From contig VNKQ01000019.1 of assembly GCA_016508695.1 (NCBI GenBank), forward strand, positions 310,001 to 374,000: a DNA stretch of 64,000 nucleotides. The letters run 5' to 3'. Source of the stretch: Hyphodiscus hymeniophilus (Eukaryota; Ascomycota; Leotiomycetes; Helotiales; Hyphodiscaceae). The notes under the pieces are model-generated. The model was given only the letters and a program-made list of their open reading frames with translations. It made no database searches and was not told where the DNA came from. Position numbers and translations under genes: made by a program. Positions 19,972 through 32,937 of this stretch are shown piece after piece. Position 1 is the first letter of the stretch; every line of letters begins with the position of its first letter.

Positions 19972-22639
19972 ATGTGTGACCAAGGGTGCCATTCAAAGCG
20001 AGAGCGAGGCGAAGGTCATCCTCGCCGAAAGAAGCACTCGGACGGCCAGCCTTACCCAACATCGACGTCAACCCAGGCAATCAATCCAATGATTCCTCCA
20101 GAACACAACGTCACCTCCCAGCTACTCAATGAGCCTGGTCCTTGGGAAGGATATGATGCTCTAATGGACTGGGAATACAATAACACCGACGAGGTTGCGT
20201 CAATCAACTCTTACCCAACAAGCTACCTTAATGCCGATACAAAAAGTGACCTTGCGACTGGTAGCTATGTTATGGTTCAGGACCAGTCTTCAGATGCATA
20301 TTCCAGTGGATCCGGCTCCAATCAGACCTCAGAGCAGGCTTCAGAACAAGGACGCTCGGCGTATTATTCTCCGCCACGGATTCCCGCCGCAGAGCTTGCC
20401 GCCGACACAGAGGCTATGCATAGGGACAACCTTGCGCTTTCTCCACATGAACCGCAGTGGATACTCTCAGATCTGGGAGCCCAAAGTAAGACCGCTTTCC
20501 TGAATTGACGAAGATGGACTAATAAGAGTAGGGACAGAGCCTCGGTACAATGCCTATGAAGCACACCCAGATGTCAATTGCAGCGTCATCTACGAAGAGA
20601 CTCCGGAGAATCACTCCCTCCACGTGAACTACGAGACGAGTGTAACAGAACCGTCTTCCCTGGCTTCAAATCCACAGGATGGACCGTGGAACCAGACCGC
20701 ACTCCGTGTCCCTCGTTACCTGCCTTCCTATGCTGCTTTCGGACTATCTCCCGAGCCTGAAACCAAGGTAACACCACCATCTTCAAGTAAGTCAAGGACA
20801 CCTCACAAGAAGTCGAGCAACTGCTCTGTCATACCAGCTCCTGGATCAGGCTCGAAGGAGAAACCAGCAAGCCCAAGTTGGGAGCATATCGTTGTTGAGA
20901 AAGGTGGCTTGACGAGGGTTGTGAACGAGGGTAATTATGATGGGGGAGTCCAGGGGAGCGGAGGACGACGAAAAGGGAAACTGCCGAAAGAGACGAAGGA
21001 AAAAGCCGCCAGGGTGAGGAAAGTAAAAGCTTGCTGGACTTGTTGGAAACTCAAGGTACCCGTAAGTGCTGCAGTCAGCAATACTCTTTGGTGTGGGCCC
21101 ATGTACCACAGACTTGCTTGCCATCTTCGCTTGATTTGATTTGGTCATATCGTTGATCATCATAATGACTCCGGTGTCAAATGACATATCTCAACCGCGT
21201 TCTCCATCCGACCGTTGACGAACTTGCTGACCGCTTGGTAGTGTTCGGAAGGCGAAGTTTGTGAGCGATGTCTCACGTACTGCTCCCGAAAATCAGTCCA
21301 ATCGCCATCAGCAGACCAACTCTGCTCTCGGGCAGGGTTCGCCGACTTCGAAAATACCTTCTTCCCAGACTATCTCCACTCGCACCTCGACAAGCGCGAA
21401 ATCAAGACGCTCATAGACGAACACAGCGAAGGCTTCGTCGGTGACAGCATAGAAGTCGAAGTCTCAACCGGCTCAGTCTTCATACCCATGAAGCTAGAAA
21501 TACATTTCTTCAAGCCCAAGCATTGGTGGGATTCTGAACTCCTCAGACAGCATCACTTAACTGTTGAGACTAAAGAGCAGAAATCCGAGCTGCGGTTCCA
21601 GTACAGTGCGCCGGTAGGGCTTATGGCCTTGTCGATTAGCGACTTGAAGAAGACTTTGAGAGATCATGTCGAGCAAATGGTGTCGAATCCGCAGTATCCA
21701 GCACAGACTACGGCTGGGGATGCCTCCAATGTTCCTTTACTAATTCTGGAAGAGGTGCGACAATACTGTGCGACAACCCAAGTAAGTTTCCCACTACTGT
21801 TTTTGCGGCGATATAATTTGCTAACGAATACATCAAAGTCGTCCTTAGTTCGCAGCGCACTCATGTTGCATGCCATTCAACACTTCATGAGCTCACTCGT
21901 GACGTTCACGCCCAACTCGGCAGCCTATGTCTACCAACGCTCTACCGATTTCAATGTCCCGCCTGAACCATATCTGTCGTCTCGACTCCTCAACCGTCAG
22001 CTCAAATTCGTAATGCATCGTCTCCACCGCGAGATAGTCTGTGAGGTCTTGGAAGGTTTGGAGAAATCCATGCGCTCGCGCACGAAAGACGCATGGGGCC
22101 CTTCCTTCGCCGCTATCCTCGTACTTTGCCTTTCTATCGAAGGGCTACAGACTGCAGCTGATACTTTCGTCGTGTGCGACAAGATCGAAAAGATCAGGGA
22201 AGGACTTACCAGCGTGTATAGGAGAGAGCAGAGTCGTGCGGCATGCGAGAACGTGGAGGGATATCCGTATGAAAAGTGTACTAAGCTTTTCCATGACATA
22301 TTCAAGACGAGGAAAGAGGGGAATGGAGGGTCAAGAGATGGAGGGCTCAATCCATTCAGATCTGTGCAGTGCAGGCTGGATACCGAATTAGATCCCTTGA
22401 CAGATATAATGGTGAGGTCGATCTATGGCTGGGCGTGTGATTCTCGTAAGTCATCAGTGGAGATCTCTGGAAGGAGTTCACTACTAACACCATGAGAAGA
22501 TGGATCGTTACAAGAGCTTTCTCAACGATCAGCTCTACTCAGCTATGGGTATGAGGTTGATCCGAAAGATATCAAAATCAACAACACTGGCCGTCTTGCA
22601 GCAAGGTTCTTGGTGTCGTTCATTGGAAAGGATACTTAA
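19972..22639 (+). CDS. Zn(II)2Cys6 transcription factor with internal DNA-binding domain
   Basis: Nuclear regulator of 776 residues. Exons are 19972..20485, 20532..21061, 21242..21781, 21839..22445 and 22500..22639; every junction keeps frame and the total divides by three. The 180-bp intron after 21061 splits the zinc cluster: exon 2 ends with KACWTCWKLKVP and exon 3 begins CSEGEVCERCLTYC. The cluster starts near residue 339, so a long Ser/Pro-rich, probably disordered N-terminus precedes it, unlike the common N-terminal placement. Downstream lie FPDYLHSHLDKREIK, KLEIHFFKPKHWWDSELLRQ and a long helical C-terminal region, a layout shared by many uncharacterised fungal C6 proteins. The 57-bp intron 21782..21838 has no in-frame stop, so its retention would add 19 residues. 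The target is unknown. Confidence 0.82.
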
Positions 22640-25550
22640 AATTCGAACATTCAGGATGTGCGGCGTTCTACTATGTCAAAAACGAGCGTACACGCTAGCG
22701 AACAGCCACGGTGGTATCCAACTTGGGCGGTCTGTATGATCTTGTTATCTTTTCGGAGTCCAAGGAGTTCAGAGAAATCGGCTACAGAATTTCGAGGAAC
22801 TCATCTCGGGCTGTCGATATCTTCCTATGTGATATGTATGGTAGGAAGTATAGTACTGTGAAGGCATGCCTCATCAACCAACTTTGCTGTCCTGCAATAA
22901 AGCAGATGCTTTCTCATATAGTATAGAGACGGAGAGTGTTATGTCTGATGATCAACATCGCGGACATCTCTGCCCAAACGTTACGATACAGATGCAGCAC
23001 CAATGTCCTAATAATTGCCACTGCGGAATTCAAAATGGACTGAAGACTGTTCGCGGAGTACAGCTGACTCGCTTTCTCCTAATTGTTAACAGAACTCAAT
23101 CGGATCCAAGCATCATCCTTTTCTAGTCCTGTCATGCAAGATAGAAAACAGCGACAGCGACACTAATGTTGCTCGCAGTGAGGCCTTTGCCGTCCTGCCT
23201 CATTTGCCAATTTTCGGCCGGCCCTGATGGATCTTTGGTCAAATCGGGGAATCACTCGAACGGTGGTCTGGTTCCTGTACTCCGTGAGCTGGAGGACCTC
23301 GACTTCTTCCAAGCGAACTCCTCATATCAAGCGTATGACATATCCATGTTACTGAAAGAACGAGCTTGAAATGGGGAGAGATCTATGTAGGCGTCGCTGA
23401 AAATCCAGAACAGGAAAACCTGATTTGACTCTAATGACGCCAAATGTTTTGGTCTATGAGATTACCTCAAAATCGATCGACATATTTAAACCTTTGAACT
23501 ACTAATCAAGATCGCTCAAGACCTTTAACGATAAGCATAGTCCGAATCGACAACGCAACTTTGCGACGTAATTGTGTTTCGGCGATATGGAGATACGAGG
23601 AAGGCAAGTCATTACATGAACCTCAGGAGCATTGGCACGTATTCAAGTCACATTGCAAATGGAAAACTTTCGAGGAGCCCAGTTGTTTACTGTTTGAAGT
23701 ATGGATGCTAGCACTGATCCCACCAGGATCGCCGTCCTGTCACTCCCAATCTTCGATCCTAAAACAATAGAGATGGCAATTGAGTTTGTTTGTCCTGATT
23801 AGTCCTGATTGCGCACTCGTCTACGCCAGCAGGGTGGATGGGACTGGCTGTCTAGGCCGTTGGTTCTATATCCCACGAACGATATTTAAATAAGTGACGC
23901 TCAAGTCCATGAAAGGGCGCAAGAGGTAGGCAATATGTGGTTTTGAATTCAGAGGTCGCAAAAACAATAGGCATGAGCCTAAAGAGTGACAGGAGAAAGG
24001 GTTGGGCAGAGGCGAAAGGATGATCTTCTGGGAAGACCATGATGCTTGAAGCATGAGCAGGGACGAAGCCAAACAGACTCCCCGTAGCAGCTGCACCTTT
24101 ATAGTGTTGGCAGGGCATATAGCGGAGCATCATATCACTCTTGCTCAGCACCACTTGGCAAGATCTCGCGTGAAGGGCATTGCACCTTATGCACTGGCTT
24201 CCATCTGGACCTCGATCAGCTCCGCCCACAATGCTCTCACTTGCTTCCACTCATGGGCCCGTGCTTGTTGTCCTTTTACATGAAATATTCGTAGGTTGTG
24301 ACGGAGTATCAGCATCTGCGAGTTGAGAAAGTACTCAGGGGGGCTGTAGTAATCTCTCTGGAGTTAAAATGATCGCGCTAGAAGTGATCCCGAGATGTTT
24401 AGCAAGCTTGTAAATTGTTGTCGCACATAGGATAAACGGATATCCTCGTCCATAAGAGTCAAATGATGCCACTGTCGATAAATGATGAGCTGCTTTACTG
24501 AAAGATGAACAATGTTATTGTCCACAAAGGATAAAGAGAGCCATCGTCAACAATAAGGGTATCCGAGCGATGCTAAACTTAAATAAGCCTTGGGGAGACT
24601 CTGTGGCAGCTTTGACCAGCCGAGCCGTGATGTTGGTCGAATGATAGAGAGTTTGTAAATGGAGAGGATGAAGATAGCAGAGGAAATTTTCGAAATGGAG
24701 TCGGAAATTGAAAGGCTTAGTCATCCACGCTAGTCTCGCTCGTCGCTATTAGGCGACATTCCATATCATTTTCCAGAACCCTTTACACTTTTTACGGCAC
24801 GGTCAATCAAGCCCTAGAACATGCATTCATTGACTAGAGGTTCATATTTACGTGCTATAGTGATCATTGCGTGCGAGTCTTTTCACCATAGCTGATGCTG
24901 CTGAAGTAGTGAAGCTAGGGTAGACCTCGTGGCAATGACATCCAATTGTGCTTACTGAATTGCTTGCTTTACACGATCGTTGTCATCAATACGGTATTGT
25001 GTATGGATTACAAAGAGAACGAAAGTTCCTGGTGCAATCAAGAGTTCGCAAATAGTCGGGGATAGATTGAGAGGACGTTCCAAGGATTTAGATGATGGTG
25101 TGGTTGTCTCGCTCTCCTGCAATTTAATGAGGCGAGAGAGGGAATGGAAGGTCCAGATTGGAGACCAAGCATCCTCTTTCTTCAACGATGAACGCGTTGA
25201 GCTGCCCAAGCCAGAAGGACTCTTCACACATTGTCAATAACCTCGGGGTCCATAAACTAACCACCACTGCCCATTATAGAACGGACGGATTAATGTTTCG
25301 CCGCGATGACCCCTTGCAACACATTCGTGGCCCGTCCGTCAGCCGTTCGAGCTCCAATGCCCAACAATTTTGCATGTGAATGGAGATGATGGACACCTCT
25401 CATGAAATCCACCATTGCACTCAAGTCTGGCTTCAAGTCTGTCCATCCTGATCCACTCGGTCCCCGAGTCAAATTGTTCCTCGCGGATCCCTACACTCCG
25501 GCGCAGAAACATGGTCGACTCGGACCTCAGCATTTCATCAAGAGACCGCA
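22640..25550. other. Gene-poor region of 2.9 kb
   Basis: No frame here has a recognisable motif or convincing splice structure. The frames at 22711-22926 (plus) and 23852-24250 (minus) are the longest coherent ones and stay unassigned. No terminal repeats or tandem arrays were seen. The last 150 bp are probably promoter and leader of the dolichol kinase gene. Confidence 0.45.
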
Positions 25551-28344
25551 ATGCCTGAGAGTCTCAGGCCCGCACATCCTCCATCGCATGCAAAGTCATT
25601 ACGAGACGATTCGGTTCGAAGGCTTTCGAGATCACCTCACCCGTATCACAGACAACAGTTCGAGATCCCCCATGCTTCAGAGAGATTTATCACGAATGCC
25701 CCTCCAACACAATCACCGCTGCGGTCAGCTCACAATACCGACGATGAAGAGCAGGAAATTTCCAGGCTGGCTTCTGAGGGATATCGGGAGCCTGCAAATA
25801 GTGATTCTGGAACAGAGGCAGATGACGAGCATTTCCTGAAAGGATTGCCTGCTCCGAAACTCCGCCCTCACAAGGGATTGAGAGGTGCAGAAGGGGCCTG
25901 GTCAAGCACACCGAGTCCTCTGCTATCACCGGCGATTCTCGATGGGGACATTCAAAAGATACCGACGGATCCTCGATGGATGACGAAACCCACTGCCCTA
26001 AAAGAAGAAGATATACGGAAGGCCGCAGAGAGGTACAGGCATAAGCGGCGAGTGGAAATCGCAAGGAGGGCCACAGAGGCCACGATACTGGTTTTTGTTG
26101 GAGCAATATTGGGGCTGAATCGGGATGTCAGGCAGGTTCTCAAGCTGTGGAAGAGGGGTAAGTTAGGAATTGCGTCTGGGCGGGGCTTTATTGATGGTCA
26201 CAGAATTAATATGCCAGTCTATCATCACAACATCGCTCATTGCGATATACCCGATCCGGATTCTACGTTGCATAGAACCTACACGACGATGGAAGAAGCC
26301 ATTCCCTCTGAGCATCCCTGCGGCTTTTGATCCTGCGCCTCTTTTATACCCTCCCGCGATCACGATGCTTGTCTCTATGCTTCTTTTCATAGACAGACCT
26401 GCTAGTTTCCTACCGAGCATCATTCTGGCAATTTCATCACTTCCAAAACAGCTGGTTCCGGCTATTGGAGGACTTGAAGGTTGCAATATACTGCATTGGG
26501 CCCTCGCTTGTTTGCCTCTACTCTTGTCAAACCTCGCGGTTCCCTCTCGGACTTTCGAAAACCACAACGTCATTAGCACGCAATTCGGCCCCGAGATATT
26601 GGTCTTGTTGCAGCCTTTACACGAGACTCTATGTAACACACTTCATTCTTTGACGACTACGAGTCTGCTTCCCGCTGAGTTGCAGCTTTTTTCTGTTGGA
26701 TTAATTGAGCTGTTGCTCTTGGCACAATCTCCTCAAGCAATTATCCTCAAGTCGATGCTTTGGGGAGGTGGTATTGGAATCTTAGTAAGCTGCTCTCATG
26801 TGCTGAGATGGGGCGTGGCGTTGGCTAGAGTTCCAAGATGGCGTTTCAGACGTCCAGAACCTTCCAGATTCTTCAGCCAGAGAGGACTGAAAGTGTCACA
26901 AACACCAGTGTCCTTCGCAAAGCTAGGAAATTCGTTGTTCGCTCGAGATGCGTTCGTGACAAATTCGAGTGAAGAGGACGAGTTAGATGAACTAACCTAT
27001 CAGAGTACTGCGCCAGATCTGGGACTGTCTACGAAGGGTATCGACAGGCGAATGGAGATTTCCTTAGAAAATGGCTCGATTTCAGCAATTGAACGACCGA
27101 CGATTCACCAGTTCCCACAAATGAGCGGACCAACGGCTAATGGTGATCATTCAATTACTCGCAGACGAAATACGTTACCTATACTTACTAGTGTATATCC
27201 AAAATCCAGCAAGAGAACGCCATCGGGACGAAAAAAGAGATCCACATCTACAAGCACTCAGTCATTCTTCGCCCTCACACAGACACAGGCCACAATCCGG
27301 AAGTGGCTTTATGCAACTTACGTTTATGTCTGTGTCTTGACGATTATATTGATTGGCATCAGAGCATATGTTGGGAAGTATGCACTGCAAGGGGAGGAGC
27401 CTGTAGGATGGGCCCTTGGGTACCTCTTTGGCGACTTGCCACGGTTCAGAATGGAGGTTGTGATAGGGAATCTTCAGCAATGGATATGCTTGCCCGTCAG
27501 AAGCGGCCTTGAGAACGAAGAGTCGTGCCATCTGGGTTGGGTAGAGCATCTACGACACTCCTCTTTCGGAGAAGCCAACACACGACTCATACTCTGCGGA
27601 TACTGGTTGTGCATCATCATTGTTGGTCTGGCGGTGGTCTTTCGCCTGTCAGCTGTTTACGAAGTCGATACTAGACGCAAAGTCTTTCATTTCATGATGG
27701 TCGCAATGCTACTTCCGGCTACTTACGTGGATCCAACATTCGCAGCGTTGGCCTTGGGTCTGATGCTCGCAATATTCTTACTCCTCGATCTTTTCCGAGC
27801 ATCGCAACTACCACCACTCTCCAAATCTTTAGCATACTTCCTCACTCCATATGTGGATGGAAGAGATCTCAAAGGCCCTGTAGTAATATCGCATATTTTT
27901 CTTCTCATCGGCTGCGCAATTCCACTCTGGCTTTCCCTTGGGTATCTTCCTCGGACCGGTAGTGGCTATTTCTGCGGCTGGGAGGTGCCGCGAAGGGAAG
28001 TTAGCATGGTTAGCGGCGTCATCTGTGTAGGTATGGGCGATGCAGCCGCATCTTTAATAGGACGACGATACGGCCGGCACAAATGGATTTGGGGCGGTGG
28101 CAAAAGCATTGAAGGCAGCATAGCGTTTGCTACTGCCGTGGGACTGGCGTTGATACTGGCAAAAGCGTGGCTCAGAATTGGGGGATGGCCGGCCAATAAT
28201 GAGGATTCTTGGCTTTTGACCACCGGGAAAGCAGGCGTCGCGGCAGGTGTGGCTAGCTTGACGGAAGCTGTGCTCACCGGTGGCAATGATAACGTTGTCG
28301 TTCCTGTGGTGTTATGGCTTTGTGCCAAAGGTTTAGAAATTTAG
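25551..28344 (+). CDS. SEC59: Dolichol kinase (SEC59)
   Basis: Polytopic ER membrane enzyme that phosphorylates dolichol with CTP, the last step in making the dolichyl phosphate carrier for N-glycosylation, O-mannosylation and GPI anchors. Exons are 25551..26157 and 26204..28344 (915 residues); the 46-bp intron has a GTAAGT donor and CACAG acceptor. The N-terminal 170 residues are polar and probably cytosolic, followed by more than ten hydrophobic segments. The C-terminal kinase region contains DTRRKVFHFMMV, the conserved TYVDP, and the CTP-binding loop VGMGDAAASLIGRRYGRHKW with GGGKSIEGS from about residue 810, then the closing GGNDNVVVPVVLW. If the intron is retained, a short soluble 259-residue product ending at 26330 would result. 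The family call is secure; the N-terminal start is less certain. Confidence 0.92.
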
Positions 28345-29508
28345 ATCTGGATGCTAGAAAGATGAAATTTGAAGAAGCATAAGCAACAGACATTGTATTT
28401 ATGAAAGCTCTCACAGATTCTCTGATATCACACTAACAACAACATCCTACACTGACACGGCCAAGCCCACTAAACATAGACGTGGGGAGTAGTAATGTTT
28501 TGAAGTACTTTGTTGAGATGGATACCTTGAGTCAATGAATATACAAGGAAAATGAACCTCACACAAGAAGCTAGAACGGTCAACCCTCCTTTCCCAGCTC
28601 CCCATACATTTGGACGATTTGAGGTGGACTTGCTTTTGTTCACTGGGCTTGGAAAGCTCTAAAGACGACTGCCGAGCCGGAGTCAACTGATGGCTCCGGT
28701 TGGTTCGGATTCATGTACGAAGGGCGAATCTGGCGAGTAAACTCTCATGATATTCAAAAGGACCATGGTACGCAAAGAAAGCACTTAGCCGTGCTTCTTA
28801 CATCTCTTCCATGGCCATGGGGATGAGCATCAACTGCTTCAACTCTGCTAGATTGGCCATCTGACTGCAAATTCCAGCTGTCACGTAGCATTTTGGCCAC
28901 AAACTCCGAGTATTATGTCCTGCTAATTCCAGACAGTGAAGTCTTCTGGCAATCTTGGTCAGCTTTCAATTATCTTATCCCAGTGCTGCCCTAGGTCGAA
29001 GATCCTCGATCCGTCATCTCAACCACTCAAGCACCTATGAGCGAATTTAAAGTAAGATCAACAATTGTACTTCTTCTCGGTCAGTACTAGCATCATCAAG
29101 TACTACCTACATCACTCTGAAAACGGGAAAAGTAGAAGACAGAAAGCTAGTGAGTGGATTTCGGGGTCTGTGATTGTATTGACTAACGAGGAAGAGACTT
29201 GACGTAAGGTCAGTGCTATGCTAAGATGCCGCCCGGGCATCACGCAGCACAACAATCCTAACAGGCTACATGCAATAAGTGAGCCGCCAGTCCAATTCTT
29301 CCGACAACATTTTGGAAAAGGAAAAAGTGGAGAAAACAAAAGCTAGTGTGTGCATCTCAGGTTCTGTGGTTGCATTGACTGACCAGGAAGAGGCTCGACA
29401 TAATATAAGTCTTATGAAGATGCCGCCCTGCGTCACGCAGTACACAGTCCTAATATGCTCCCAGTCCAACACTTCCGACAACATCTTGTAAGCTCTGTAT
29501 TCCAGCCT
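28345..29508. other. Convergent intergenic region with a diverged tandem duplication
   Basis: 3' flanks of SEC59 and of the repeat-protein gene. The segment 29105-29490 holds two diverged copies of a roughly 190-bp unit. Confidence 0.5.
29105..29490. repeat. Diverged tandem duplication, unit about 190 bp
   Basis: Two copies share in order AAG-TAGAAGA(C)A-AAAGCTAGTG, a TTCTGTGRTTG-ATTGACT block, AGATGCCGCCC and TCACGCAG. The AGATGCCGCCC block recurs at about 29224 and 29418, a spacing near 194 bp. The second copy ends at CAACACTTCCGACAACATCTTG, which also resembles the junction sequence at about 29290. It lies immediately 3' of the repeat-protein stop codon. Confidence 0.5.
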
Positions 29509-31544
29509 CTATCGGCGGCGTGGTGGAGGTGCAGAACCTTTGCGGACAGGCAACTGACCATCTGGACGGGATGGCTGATTCTCTGTTCGTTGATCGTCTG
29601 AGAGAACATCGACGGACCGTCGGAAGAAGTGTTGTGTTTCAAGTGTACGGACAGGACGGGATGGTGGAGGGACCGTTTGTTGGTCGTCAGAGAGAAGATC
29701 GATGGACTGTCGGAAGTAGTGTTGTGATTCAAGTGTACGGTAAAACGCCTCTTCATCTCCGGGTAGTGGTTGGGCCTTTCCTCGTCGGTTGTAGTGCTGA
29801 TCTTCAATCCTACGAACAGGAAGCTGCTTAACCACAGGCAACGACTCTTCATCTCCGGGTAGTGGTTGGGCCTTTCCTCGTCGATTGTAGTGCTCATCTT
29901 CAATCCTACGGACAGGACGCTGCTTAACCACAGGCAACGGCTCTACTTCCCAGGGTAGTGGTTGGGCCTTTCCTTGTCGGTTGTAGTGCTGATCTTCAAT
30001 CCTAGCTCTGGGAAGCTGCCTCTCTGGCTGGGGTTGGAGCATTTCTCGATTGTAGTACTGTGTTTCAATGCTACGGACAGGAAGCTGCCTATCTGGACGA
30101 GATGATAGATGGTCTGTTGCGCGTGGTCGTGGAGGCAAAGAAGAGCGGTTAGCAGAACGAGCACCATACCGCTCGTCTAGATGAGCTGACTGATTGACCG
30201 TTGCGCGAGGACGTTGAAGTGAGAGAGGTCGATCTCGAGTAGATCGAGCCCCAAAATGCTCCTCTTGATGAGATGATTGATCGATCGTTGGGCGTGGTGG
30301 CTGGACAGAAAGAGGACGTGTAGAACGACTACCAAACTGTTCATCTTCATGGAATGATTGACGAACCGTTGTGTGTGGCGGCTGGACAGAAAGAGGACGT
30401 GTAGAACGACTACCAAACTGTTCATCTTCATGGAATGATTGACGAACCGTTGTGTGTGGCGGCTGGACAGAAACAGGACGGCTGGAAAGGGTACCAAACT
30501 GCTCATCTTCATGGAATGATTGACGAACCGATGGGCGTGGTTTTCGTACAGAAAGCGGACGAGTGAAACCAGCACTAGACTGCTCATCCTGTTGGGAAGA
30601 CTGCTGGTCTCTTGGGCGAGGTTGCAGAGATAGGGGTCTGTTGGGACGAATCGCAAGCTGCTCATCTGTTTGGGTCGACCGATCGACCGTTGGGCGTTGT
30701 GGCTGCATGGAGCGTGGACGCGAAGTAGGGGCAACGACCTCGTCTTCTGGAAGGGATGACTGACGGGCCGTTGAGCGTGGTAGCTGCATAGAGCGTGGAC
30801 GCGAAGTAGGGGCAACGACCTCGTCTTCTGGAAGGGATGACTGACGGGCCGTTGAGCGTGGTAGCTGCATAGAGCGTGGACGCAAAGTAGGAGCAACGAC
30901 CTCGTCTTCTGGAAGGGATGATTGATTTACTGTTGAGCGCGGTGGCTGCATAGAGCGTGGACGCGAAGTAGGAACAACAGTCTCGTCTTCTGGATGGGAT
31001 GGTTGATTCATCGTTGAGCGTGGTGGCTGCATAGAGCGTGGACGTATAGTACGGATGATAATCTCTTCGTCTAGATGGGCTGACCGCGGACGCAAAGTAG
31101 TGACAATAACGTCGTGTTCTGGACGGGTTGACCGATCGACTGTGGAGCGTAGTGGCTGCATTGACCGTGGACGCAACTCAGTTCTAACCCATTCGTCGTC
31201 TGGATTAGGGAATTGAAGGGCGGCTGGGCGAGGAGGCAGATATTCGGGACGAGTCGAGCGCGAGGATTTGTTTGACTTGGCACGTGAGAGTCGTTTTTCC
31301 TGCTTGCGAAGGATTTTTTTGTTGGCTTCGATCTCAGCTAGTAGGGTTTCAATCGGCTTTGGGCGGTATGGGCTACATGTACCAGATCTGCGTTAGCCAT
31401 GGTCACGTACAAGAATAGCATACTTCACTTCAACACGTACAATTCACCTCGCTCTTCATCAAGGAGGGACTCGGGTGACTTTGGCTTCGGAACGACCTTC
31501 TTGCTGAACAACTTCTTCAGTCTCTGGCGAAGTCTGTAGAACAT
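29509..31544 (-). CDS. Tandem-repeat protein of 660 residues (27-aa and about 33-aa units)
   Basis: Function unknown. Exon 1 is 31544..31441 (MFYRLRQRLKKLFSKK, a basic amphipathic start), the intron 31440..31388 has a GTACGT donor, CTAAC branch and GCAG acceptor, and exon 2 is 31387..29509. After a basic coiled stretch (EIEANKKILRKQEKRLSRAK) come about 14 copies of a 27-residue unit. Each begins RPRSMQ or RPLSVQ, continues PPRST or PPHTT, and ends in an acidic patch such as LPEDEVV or FHEDEQFG. Basic and acidic halves thus alternate through the array. A second array follows, about five units built on (R)RIEDQHYNRRGKAQPLP. The protein ends KGSAPPPRRR. No signal peptide, membrane helix or catalytic motif is visible; it is predicted to be disordered and Arg/Pro/Ser-rich, perhaps a binding scaffold. 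Coding is supported by preserved frame through every repeat and by the spliced first exon. Confidence 0.7.
30110..31174 (-). repeat. 81-bp coding minisatellite, about 14 units
   Basis: In-frame tandem units of 81 bp (27 codons) inside the repeat-protein gene. The AGCGTGGACGCGAAGTAGG block recurs at 30711 and 30792, exactly 81 bp apart. Neighbouring units at 30711-30880 and at 30300-30460 are nearly identical, while distant units diverge, as expected for recent local duplication or gene conversion. Confidence 0.8.
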
Positions 31545-32937
31545 CTTGGCGAAACTGGTGTTACACTTCTCGTCAAGGTTGGTGGTGTATGTTGGAAGGT
31601 TGTTTGTTAGCGAACAATGGTGACAGAATATTGTCAATTTAATGAGAAAATATAATCGTGGGTTCGCAACGCCGAGAGGCTAGCTATAGCTCAGGTAGAC
31701 TCCCCAGCCGCATTGAATGCGGCTGTGCTGGTTGAAGGACAGCCGCACCTCCCATCAGAACAAGGACGGCATGTGTGATTTACTGAGACCAGAAATAATG
31801 AATGCTCTTGGACGCCATCACCAAAGGTGACCAGTCTGGCCTTGGCCTATGGTACCAAGTAGAAGCGAAAGGTAATGCTGTCCAACTACTTCTCTCTAAA
31901 ACGAGCATTAGTGCCTCCAATAGTATTCGCAAGCTCCTGGAACACCTCAAGACAATGCCAGGACCGGGAGGGCTTGGAACGTAAATCAAATCAAAGAAGG
32001 TCTGGTTTTCTGTCCTCATAAGGCGCTCTCTAGGGATTTTGTCCAGCCGGGCGAATCTGCTTCTACATCTCTCCTGAGGCTGACTGAGGTATGTCCCCTA
32101 GATGTACGGCGGTATTGAAATTCCGAGCAGCGGCAGAATGAATTCGAGTCAAATATGGCATTCACCATTGCCTCACGTTCTGAATCTCAAGATTTAAAAG
32201 CACACTTAGCACAAAGACTGTACTAATCATTTCTTAGGAATAATGGTTCTACATTACCGACAAGCAGAACAGCATACACGAATTGAAAGGCTCTCAAAGT
32301 GACTAATTTCAACGTTGCTGCTATATGCACGAGTGCTCAGAGAGCTAGGAGATATTTCAAATGGAACAAGAATGTTCATCTTCTAGAAAAGAAGAAGTCT
32401 GCACAGGATGTCAAACTCTTAGCATTGGTCCCAAACAAGTCAAACACCGCTGCCAAGTAGCAGCTCCAGCTTATGTTCACGTTATTCCATGTCTCTGAAC
32501 TATCATAGGTGGAATTTTTAGAACTGCTCAAGCCCAGTTGAAGGAATAGGAACCTTCAGGCTGGTATCGATTTGTTATAATAGTTGTTCGAGCGCTTGGA
32601 GCTGTCTGGTTTGAGTTAATTGAACCTGTCCAACTATCTGGTGACGTTGCTCAAAGCACGCTAATACGCGAGACCAATGATCATGACGTGGCTCGATTCA
32701 ACATAGGACTGTGTTTAGACATCTTTAACATATTGGATTCCCTTAGTTGTGCACTCCAATTTGTCTTTGAATCGCGAGTCCTCTTGGAATTTGAAGTGTA
32801 GTACACTTGTTTGCCGTGAAAGGCAACGAAGGAGAAAACCATTGGAAAATCCATTTCCATATCCCACCTCCATCCTCCAAAACGCCTTCACCAATCCCTG
32901 CCTCAACGACTACTCCTTACATCACACCAACCTCACA
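31545..32937. other. Divergent intergenic region
   Basis: Between the repeat-protein gene (minus) and the FAM32A-like gene (plus). No credible gene. The final 150 bp (CTCC- and CACC-rich) fit the 5' leader of the downstream gene. Confidence 0.5.

Noticed and set aside
25402..25839. 145-codon plus frame at the start of the dolichol kinase gene
   Set aside because: It overlaps SEC59 exon 1 in another phase, without motif or splice signals.
30177..30896. 239-codon minus-strand frame, plus smaller frames at 29943-30167 and 29433-29903
   Set aside because: They are alternative phases of the 81-bp repeat array and merely repeat because the DNA repeats; the 660-residue frame with a spliced start is the coherent one.
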